Assembly: GCA_033439795.1 (NCBI GenBank)
Contig: JAUTDP010000003.1
Span: 62,001-126,000, forward strand
Reading direction: 5' to 3'
DNA length: 64,000 nucleotides
From: Sordaria brevicollis
Lineage: Eukaryota > Ascomycota > Sordariomycetes > Sordariales > Sordariaceae
In this document: positions 10,877-20,700 of the stretch, piece by piece
Numbering within the stretch: position 1 is the first letter of the stretch
Layout: every line of letters starts with the position of its first letter
Notes under the pieces: model-generated
What the model was told of the DNA's origin: nothing
Databases searched by the model: none
What the model saw: the letters and a program-made list of their open reading frames with translations, nothing else
Position numbers and translations under genes: made by a program

Positions 10877-12505
10877 TTGTGTGTGTGTGTGTGTGTTGTA
10901 TGTGTACAATAGGTTGTCGAAGGTCGACCGCGTATTGCGGCAGACAAAGTGTCGAAGGGTTGGTTCCCTGAGTCGTGTCTTGTCTCGAGGAGGAAAGCGA
11001 GCGAGGGAAAGGGGTGTGGTTTGAGACTATGTCTGGTTCTGTGGTGGTGGTATATCTCTTGGTGGCCTTGAAACGAGTGATGAAGTGAATGGAGTGGGGG
11101 ATGGAGTACAGGTGACGAGTGTCTGTTTCTCTGTTTCTCTGTTTCCCGTGGCACGAATCCGGCGTGCTGCTTCCGTTGGTGGTAATGGGTTGTTGTACGA
11201 GGGGAAAGGTTGGAAACACGGAAAGGGAGAGGAGAGGAAAGAGGACTGGGACAAGCGAGTGTAAGTGGGAGAGACAAAAAAAGGAGTCGAGTGGTCGGGG
11301 GAGAGGAAGAACAAGAAGAGGAAACCCTTTCCCTTTTGTCACGGAAATGTCAGTCAATGCCCGGATATGTCTGGGATATTTCCCGAATCGGTCTAGGTTG
11401 GGGCCAGAAGGCGAGACATTCTGGAAAGATAAAACAAGACATGTTCAACGGGTGGAGGCACTGGGGGCGGATGGGCAAAGAATGGGGAGAGAAAAACGGG
11501 GAACTCCCTGTGAAAGAGTGGAAGGAGTGGAGGACGTACCTGGATCGGGTGGATGTGGAGACAGTCAGTCCACTGGGGGGGGGAAGGAACGGTGCTGAGC
11601 TTGATTGATCTTGGCTTTGAGTCCGTTTTTTCAAGGAAAGAAGGGGATTTTAGGCCATTAATAGAGGTAGTCAGTAGGGCTGGATATAGAGGACATTGGA
11701 AATGACATTGTCACGGTGCTATTTCCCGAGTCAATGCCAGGCATCTGATATCTGATATCTGATACCTACCGCATATTGTGCACTGCAGATGTAGTATGTC
11801 CGAGCGGCCTTTGCTATATTCTCTGGGACAATTCTCTGCATCTGCCGTGACCACTTCCTCTGGGTGCTTGGATCGGGCTAGATGCCTTCATTCACTCGAG
11901 ATGAAGATGCTGTGAGTGGTACCTCTAAATGTCCCACGGTTCACCTGCGTCTGTTCATCTGACCATGCTTTGGTGTGTGTTCCCTGTCAAAACACCTGCC
12001 CTCTTCTGCTGTGGGATGAACTCTCACACTCTTTGTTGTTTGCTGCCCCTGGCGTCGTCTAAAGTGCTCAGGTACAAGTACACTGCAGAAGGAGTTGCAT
12101 ACTCGAGATAACCCACCGATCCCATCTCGCGTGGGACACAGGCTGGAGGTCTGGGACACAGAAGCTGTGAAGCAAGGAATCAAGTGAGTGAAGGTTGTCC
12201 AAGTCCTGCACAAGTACTGGGTCAGAGTCCTGCTGTCGATGTCATTTCTGGCCAATCCAGTTGTCGGAGGTCTTCACGTTGTCGTCGCGTCGAGCATCGA
12301 GAATCGAGGTATGTTGATGTTGGAAAACAGGGAGACTCTCCGTTGAACACTGATACTCCATTAGGACACAGTCAAGACAGCCCACGTGTCTCTCATCGTG
12401 TTATTGTGTTGGAATTCCAAAACCAACCGACGGATTGGATCGACAAGTTGGGAATTCCATGTTCTAATAACAACTTGAAAGTGAAAAAGAGAAAGAACAA
12501 CAATA
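10877..12505. other. spacer between the glycosyltransferase-like gene and the RIP element
   Basis: Begins with a TG/CA microsatellite (about 10,877-10,895), likely in the 5' leader of the minus-strand gene. No gene can be supported in the remaining 1.6 kb. Two TAGAGGTA-type octamers lie at 11,662 and 11,920, and three short ATCTGATATCTGATA-type repeats lie near 11,747-11,765. Confidence 0.55.
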
Positions 12506-12612
12506 CTCGTCGGTTAGGTGTTGGTACTATAAGTAGGTCCAGCCAACCTCCTCTCTTAGTCCCCTTCGAGAGTCGGGAGTTTTACCTATAACGCGCAAGC
12601 TCTATAACGCTC
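12506..12612 (+). repeat. left terminal inverted repeat of the RIP-degraded transposon
   Basis: Shares the outer 14 bp (CTCGTCGGTTAGGT), CCAACCTCCTCTC, GAGTCGGGAGTTTTACCT, TAACGCGCAA and TCTATAACGCTC in order with the reverse complement of 15,643-15,780. The left copy lacks about 25-30 bp of the divergent middle part seen on the right. Confidence 0.9.
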
Positions 12613-15600
12613 CAAAACGCTCACAACACAACAACTCCACCAAAATACACTCAAAAAATACAATAAAATATATAGATTACTCGTAAAGACTAGCTCTATT
12701 TAGTAATATTATTCTTTTATTGAAAAAAAGGTCGTAATATATTATTATAATATTGAAAAACTATAAGTAGCCCGTATACGCTACTATTTATATAATAATT
12801 TCTAATTTAAATTCAAACTCCCTACCTTTATCTATACCCTTATCTACATTAATACTTTTAAAATTACTAGAATTATTTAATATAATAATAATAACCCGTA
12901 TACGGCTAATAGGCACCTCTAATTTTTTACCTACCACCGTTATAATTACCATAATAACCTCCTCCTTTTTAAATTCTATATCGACGGCCTTCTCCTTCCC
13001 CTTCTTAAAAGGAGGGGGTTTAGCCTTTTTAATTTTTTTACGAAGAGGAGGGTAAGGTATTAAGGCGGCTAATCCTATAAATAAAAGCTTTATTAAAAAA
13101 AGTCCTATTTCTATTACCCTTTTAGTAATTAAATAAGGGTATTTTAATAAAGTTGGGAATTTTAATAACTCTTCTATTTCGTTATTTAGGATAATTTCTA
13201 TCGAAGAAGAATTCCCCCTCCTAATTTTCCTTACCCTCTTCTTACTATAAATTTTAAAAGGTACGTAATCTTCGTATATTAAAAATAGGGTAATCTTTCC
13301 TATTTTTTTAAAGCGTTAATCCTCTTTATTTTCGAAGCTAATTAAAAATACTTTTATATCCCACTTCGATTATACTACCTTTTATACTTTTATTTTAAAG
13401 ATATAAAAATCGAAGTCCTATCCCTATAAGCTAACGAAGTAAGTACGACGAACTTTATTACCATAATTTCAATTTTATCCTATCCTTTTTTTATATACAA
13501 TACGTATTCGTATTCTAAATTATCTTTCGTAATAAATATAAGACCGTTTTCGTTAGGGATAGGAATCTTATTAATAATAGGAGTAAGACCCTTTTTTTTC
13601 TTAACCTAGCTTTTACGTAATAGCTATTACTTAAAACTAAGGTTCTTATCGAGGGCGACCTTTTTAATAAAGGCTATATTTACTCGCTAGGTTTCTTTAA
13701 GACCTTCCTTTATATTAAATAGTACTTTAACGGCTACTTTAATATTTAAAACTTCTTTTATATACGCCCTATCCCTAATAGTAATATAGCGCTACGGGTT
13801 CTATTTTTATACCTCCGCTTCGATACAGCGAAATTATAGTTCTTATTAATCGAATATTATTTATTGGCTATTAATAGAGACTTTTAACGCTACCTTAGCG
13901 TTATTAATATTCCTTTTTAATAGGGAATTAGCGATATTAAAGCGTTTTTAAATAATTAACGATTCGAAAGTATATAAAACCTTCTATAGTATAATAGCTT
14001 CGAATTTTTTAAAGAATAGGGGTTCCTATTTTATTTTAATAAATGCGCGCAATTAATTAAAAAGGATATTTATAATAATAATATATATATTAATTATACC
14101 TATATTATTAAATAAGCAATAGTAATATACCTAGTTTAAATAGCTAGAGCCCTATTTTTTCCCACCCTTTATAAATATTATTACGTATAAACCCAGCCTC
14201 TTTAACCTTCTTCTAATTATTTAAAAATATTATATAATTAATTATTATAGTACTACTAATAATCTTATTAATTAGAGCCTTTTAATAAACCTTCTTAACT
14301 ATTTAGTATACCCCTACATTAAATAGCTAGAATATATGGTTAGTATAAAACGGGAGCGTTATAAAGATAATATCGAAAGTATCGTAATATTACAGGATAT
14401 TAAAATCCTTATAAGCTTTAAATTTATTTATAAATAATACCCTATATACTTTCGGTTTTATTAATGTAGTAACCGTAATAGTTTTTTTTAATCTTTCGAA
14501 TAGGGGGGGATAATCTAATAATATGCCAAACTATTCCTCAATCGTACTATTAAAGGAGGGGGATAATTTGAAGGAGTGCTTATTAAAGTGCCTAATTTAT
14601 TATATAACTCGATATACATTATTATATCTAATTATAATATTAGTTATAACCATATCTAAATTAACTTCGTAATTGGCTTGTACGTTACCTTATACTATAA
14701 TTTGGGCTTTGAATATTAGGAAGGAGGGTATATTCTTTACTATAGTTAATATAATATCGATAGTAATAAGATTTTTTTTATTATTGGGATTGAAAATAAC
14801 CCTTCTTATACGTACCTTATTCTTCACCGATAATACTTATTACTATATTAATTAGTAAGGAAATTGTACTAAAATAATATAGGGGATATAATTAATAAGA
14901 AATACCTTTATAACTCCTTTAATTTCCCTTATTTAAAAGGGAAATTTATTTATATTCTAGACATTCTCTTCCTTAATATTAAAATTAATATAAATAACTT
15001 CAACCTCTTTAAATTAGTCTTTAAAGGAGTTTAATTAGCCTTTTACGCTTATACGTTTTATATCCTTAAAATTGGCCGCCTTGAATTCGAATTTTAAATA
15101 TTATTTCCGCTATTCAACTACCTATTATTTATATAATTAAGTAAATAAAGGAGTTAATCGTTAATCCTTTAATTAATTAGTTAATTTAATTAGGGAGGTA
15201 TTAATTATAAGAAAGTGGCTATAATTAGCTATCTAAACTACGATATTAAAAGCCTTATCTTCCTCTTCGGTTAGGGTAATTAGGCGGTAGGTATTTACAC
15301 TTATTAGCAACGGTTTTTTATCCCTAATAAGTATAACGTATTTTTTAATAATAATTTCGCTAATATTAAAAAGCTCGCCAGCGGTTTTATATATAATTCT
15401 CCCCTTATTTTTAGTTTTAGTATTGGCTTTAGTTCGAAACGTGGTAAATCGGGTTACGGTCGCGGTCTAACCTACTAAAAAATATCGGGCGGCTTTCTTT
15501 ATACGGGATATAACCTCTAGATTAAAGATAGGTATAGTAAAAATATATATAATGAATAGAATTCGACGGTACGAATAAAATGAGGTTATTTATAAAAGGA

Positions 15601-15642
15601 TTGAAGAAGGTTTAGTAAAGTTCTGGTAGATTATTGATTCTA

Positions 15643-15780
15643 GAGCGTTATAGAATTTGCGCGTTACAGGTAAAACTCCCGACTCTTAGAGGGACGAGGA
15701 GAGGAGGTTGGCTTGGCTGGAAGCGGGCCCCTAAAGGTAGGCCCCACACGGCCCATGGTCTGTGCAACCTAACCGACGAG
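15643..15780 (-). repeat. right terminal inverted repeat of the RIP-degraded transposon
   Basis: Inverted partner of 12,506-12,612. Unlike the interior it is GC-rich (for example GGGCCCC and CCACACGGCCCATGG), so RIP spared the outermost part or this arm is too diverged to be a RIP target. Confidence 0.9.
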
Positions 15781-15782
15781 TA

Positions 15783-17764
15783 GAGGTATGGAACGCAGAC
15801 GCAGTGACGTTAGTGAACGGAGCCGCATCAGCACGCTAATTGGCCCGAGTGGTAACGGCAGTGGATAGCGTAGTGTATGTCAGACCCACAGTGCCCCTGC
15901 GCCACCGCTTCTCTGTGTGAAACACCCCTGTCAACGCTGTCCACTGTGAACCCCCAATGCCGGTGCTCACGCCGCTGAAATGCAGTGCCCTGACGGGCAG
16001 CCAGAGTGCCGACGACTTCAACCCGTGCAGATCGACATTGCTCGTTCCTTTTTCCCACGGAAGGAACGTGCCAATGCCGGCCATTGTTGTCGAGTTTTCT
16101 TTTTCTGTGGCTTTTTGGGGAAATTGGAGAATGTGAAATATTTTTATTCAATTCAAAAGTTTTCTCGTCTGAAATCACAGACATGATGCTCCAGCTGAAT
16201 GAGAGCCGACATGATGCACTGCAGCAAAAAGTGACAGTGCCACTCGTATCTCCATCCCGACAACCACCACTGCATGTTTGGACCCGACACCGACACCGCC
16301 AACCAATTCAACAACCGCACATCATTTCCCACTCTTTCTTCATTCTCCCATCTTGCAATTTCTGGTCTGTCCGCGCAAGCCACGCAAATCCACAGACGAT
16401 CACTGCATTTGCCCTGGAAACGCTGACTACGCTGCCACTGCCAACTACCGCCGCCAGCCTCTCGACAATTCAAGGCATGGGCTGCTGATCCTCCGAGAGC
16501 GTCGCTGTCGAGTCGACTCGTCACGTCGGCGCATTCAAATATTTACGACAACAAGATTGAGTTCATATTGTTATTCTGAAACACCACTGAACTCTAGACA
16601 TGTGCTAACATCGCCAAGAAACACCAAGCTTTCCCAGTCCCCGATTGCCTTCCCGCGGCTCCTCTCCTGATGCTCCCCGCCGGGCAACCAGGCCACCTCG
16701 ACCAAACGACGCCCCAACGGCTTTCTCCGTTTTATAATTCGTTTCCCAGCACATCTTTCAAGTGTCACACAGAAAGGAGTCCAGGCCCGTATAGCCTTCC
16801 CAAGTGCAAAGTGGTCAATCGGTCTATCCGCCTACCAGTTACACGCTTCCAACTGATTCACCTTGTGCCTTGTTACGTCCGAACCGTCTGACGGCCATGA
16901 GCATTGGTCTCGGTGACCCTTTTTTCTCTCTTCCAGACGGAGACATCCAGGATAGACAGCTCTGTGCTATTAATGGAATACAAGACTGCAATTCCCTGAT
17001 ACGGGACTGCTACCCAGGCCAAGGAAGCCCCTGGATCGACACGCACATCACCATTCAATAATCCCGCACAGTGGAGGTCCCTCTGTTTCATGACCGGTCC
17101 CCGTTTCCGCCCGTTCCAGAAGACGTCGCCTCCGTTTCGACCACAAGGTTCACGACACATTATCACGAAGATGGGCGATGAAGGTATAAAGAAAGACCGC
17201 CCCTATTCGAGATCCATGCCATGTCCCACCACGACCGAGTTATACCTTCTACCGTGGTTGCTCAAAAGGAATAATATACGAGGCCAACCTTCATACCAAT
17301 CGCTTGCGATATCTTGCTCCTTATCGGTCGTCCCCGCGGTAGGTTGTCTCCAGACCGCCTCAATCACAGGCTCATCTCCGAATCACACGCACAAACTCGA
17401 TACCCCCCAGGAGGATGGATAGCGACATATCCAACGCCCCATTGTGCAGTCAAATCCCACTGACATGACTTGTTTCGGAACCTGCATCTCACTGTCGTCT
17501 CCCGTGAGTCCCGTCGGCATCCAGCGCTTGTCAAACAACGGAAAGGAACTCATGTATGTCTCGGGTGCCTGCATCCTTTTTTTATCTACGTAGATATACC
17601 CAACTGCCAACTGGTGACCGACACGCAAGGCCACAGATTGGATGGTCTGTAGGTAGAGGTATTCAACACTCCCTGCCAGCGCAAATCATCCAAGCACCCG
17701 GACCCATCCAACTACCCCCATCCACCCGCAACCACACCCCCATCCTCACACCCGACACGCCCAA
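15783..17764. other. spacer, no gene supported
   Basis: Two kilobases of normal-GC sequence between the transposon and the 3' end of the large minus-strand gene. Open frames are short, overlapping and without recognisable features. A TAGAGGTA octamer starts exactly at the transposon's right TA (15,781) and another lies at 17,654. Confidence 0.5.
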
Positions 17765-20700
17765 CTACCCCTCCAACCCACCTTTAACCCCCAAAAACAC
17801 AATCCTCCTCCTCTCCCCCTCCCTCTCCTCATCATCCTGAGCTCCTTGACCATCAGGTAGATACACCAGAAACTCCCACCCTTTCTCAGTCACATGCGCC
17901 ACCCCTCCACCGCTCCCGCTGAGATAATCGAGCAAGTTGCTTGGCTTCATCTTTGCCGCCGCTGCCTCGGAGTCGTTGAGGGAAAGAGCTAGCTGGAGGG
18001 TTTTCAGCCATGGTTTTTCTTCATCGTCGCGACTAGGCTTGTCATAGTTGACGGCCTTGAATTTATTGAAACCGGGCGGGGAGCAGGTGTGGCAGGGGAT
18101 TGTAATGGTTCTGGGTGGTGGTGGTGGTGGTGGTGGTGGTGGAGATGATGGCAGTTCTGGAGTTGGAGTTGTTGGTTGGCCGTTGGGGACCTTGGGGACC
18201 TTGGGGACCTTGGTGTTGTTGAATAACGCCAACTCCATTGGTTTGACCAGTTTGCGTATCTTGCGAGGAGGGTGTATGGCTGTATTGGTGAAGTGGTCGT
18301 CATCATCATCGCGAGCTCGCTTTTTGCCCTCTTGGTCTTTATCTTGGGTTGTGGCTGTCGACTGTGTATGTGTATGTGTATGTGTATCCCCTTCGCTGAC
18401 ACCGACAGTGACGGCACCGGTTTTGTCCTCATCACTGCCAGTAAGTGTCAACCGAGCAACCACCTCCCTCCTCCTCCTCCTCCCCATTTCCGCCGCCGCA
18501 GCCGCCGCCGCAAACCCCTCCCTAACCACCCTCTCAAATCTCTCCACCTCTTCCGAAATCATATCCTCATCACCCAACTCCATCTCAGCATCCCCATTTC
18601 GATTCCCATTCCCAGTTAACAACTTTTTGCGTATTTCTATCTGTATCTGTCCCTCCAAGTCACCACCACCATCCAACTGAAACTCCTCCGCATCCTCCGC
18701 CTGAAAATAAGTCCGACTCCGACGTACCCTCTCCCCAACCAGCCTATCAACCTTGCCAACCTCCCATATTTTGCGGCCTGGATACCGCTTCCATAGTCTC
18801 CTAGCTTGCCAGGGCGAAACTCCCATGGCGTCATGCAGGGCGTTCATTACCTTTTCCAACGGTGGACTTTCTGGGATATAGGGATGGGAGGTTGTGGTCG
18901 TGCTCGTGGGCAAAGTAGTGGTTTGTGTTACGGTGGTTTGGGGGGGTATGTGGTGGTTGGTGTCATCGACGGGTGGGAAAAGGGCCCGGGGTTGTGGATG
19001 TGCATGTTGAGAGGAGGGCGGAGGATATGGAGAGGAGTACCGGTCTGGACCGGTTAGGTGGTAGAGGGAGGTTAGGTGTTTGGAGGGGATAGGGATGGGG
19101 ATGGGGAGGGTGGTGATGGTGGTGGGTTTTGGCGGGGGGGTTGTTGATTGGGGGAGGGAAGGGGAGGGGGAGGGATGTTTGGGTCTTGTGGTGGCGGTGG
19201 TGGTGTTGGTGTTGGTGTTAGTGTTGGCCAGAACCAAATCGACAAGTCGTCTCAGCACAACCAATGTCTGAACATCTTCCGGTAGACTAGACCTCCCCTC
19301 CTCCTCCTTCATGTTCTGGTCAGGTATGCTAGAAGTTCCATCCTCCACCTCCATGTCCTCCCTTTTCACTGCCACATCTCCTCCCTCATCCCCTCCACCC
19401 CTTTCCGTTTCCGTCTCCGCCCCCCTCCTTCCCCCCCGCCTCTTCCCTCCAGCTTTATCTTCCTCTCCCTCTACCAAACCATACCCAACCCCCTCCCTAA
19501 ACTCCCTACGCCCCATCTCCTCATCACCAACACGCACCCTCTCCACCGCCCTACCAATTTTATCCAACACCTCGTTCAACTCTTTTCCAAACTCATCCCC
19601 GTCATCCCCACCACCTAAAGCAGTCTTTAGCAATTCGAGAGTGTTGCCTATCCCCCGTCTGATCAGCAGCGTACGAACGAGCACGTGCGACCGAAAGCAG
19701 GGGGGGCAGTAGGTTGTTCCCGGGGGAGGGGGGTGGGGGGTGTAAGGCGGGTGGGGGTGGGAGAGGGGGTAGAAGGTTGTGAAGGTATGGGTGGGAGTGG
19801 TGGTGAGTGGATTGGGGGTGGGAGATATGGAGGAGGAGGTGGGTTGTGGTTTTAGGTGGGAGGGGACGGGTAAGGCTATTTCGACGCTTGGTTGGGGTAG
19901 CAGCTGAGAGATATTGACGTCGGTTGGGATATGAGGGGTGGGTGGGGAGAAGTTGAAGTTTAGTTTTGGGGTTGGCGTTGGCGTTGGGTTTGGGTTTGGG
20001 TTTGGGTTTGGGTTTCGGTTTCCGTAGTTGCGAACCTTTACGCCGGTGGGCGAGTGGTCCAATCCCGGAAGCGATTCATCCTCGGACTCTGACCCGTATG
20101 AAGAGGAGGAGTAGGAGGAGGTTGAGGGGTGGTAACTCCCATCTTCATCCCCTGCCACCCGTCTCCGCTTCGTTTTTCGAGTTCGAATTCGAGTTCGAGT
20201 TCGAGTTCGAGTTCGAGTTGCCGGCGGTGATGGTAGCGGTGCAATACTCCCAAGGGGGGTACTCGCTCCAAGTCTTTCCCTCGCTTCCTTTGATATCGTC
20301 ATTTCCACATCCCTGCTGTTCATCTTTGGTTTTGGTTTTGGTGGTGTCTGGTTTTGAGCAGGTTTGGTCTTCGTTTTGGTAGGTTTGTTCTTCTTGTTCT
20401 TCTTCCACTTAAACTCAAGACCAGAAGAAGTAGAAGATGACCAGTCGTCACTATACTCGTCACTATGCTCCCAATTTTCACTCCCCGACTCAGAAGGATG
20501 ATATAACCCATCACTGTCCTGTCTCCCAACCCATCTCGGCCGTTTTCGTTTTTGGGGGATTACTGATCCAGAGGCTGATCTAGAGACAGGTATGATGCGG
20601 ATCTCCGGTACCACGCCCAACCCCATGACCGGTTGCGGTCTACCCTCTTTTGCAATGGTGTTGTCACCATCGGGTAAGGGCCGAAAACGAAGTCGAGTAC

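Larger units (their letters stand above)
12506..15780. mobile_element. RIP-degraded DNA transposon with terminal inverted repeats and TA target duplication
   Basis: The element begins CTCGTCGGTTAGGT and ends with its exact reverse complement. A TA dinucleotide flanks each side (12,504-12,505 and 15,781-15,782), as expected for Tc1/mariner/pogo-type insertion. Long inverted repeats extend inward at both ends. The interior is strongly AT-rich, crowded with TATAAT/TAATA words and almost devoid of CpA and TpG, while CpG is kept. That pattern is what repeat-induced point mutation leaves in Pezizomycotina. No open frame of useful length survives; stops occur in every frame. The superfamily is inferred from the TA duplication and inverted repeats, and no transposase motif could be read with confidence. 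At about 3.3 kb it is long for a simple mariner, so a larger pogo/Fot1-like element or a nested insertion is possible. Confidence 0.88.

Noticed and set aside
10877..10909. Upstream start of the glycosyltransferase-like protein
   Set aside because: It would encode a Tyr/Thr/His stretch from a CA microsatellite ahead of the membrane anchor; more likely untranslated leader.
14673..14855. 60-codon frame in the AT-rich island
   Set aside because: Chance frame in RIP-mutated DNA; surrounding stops in all frames.
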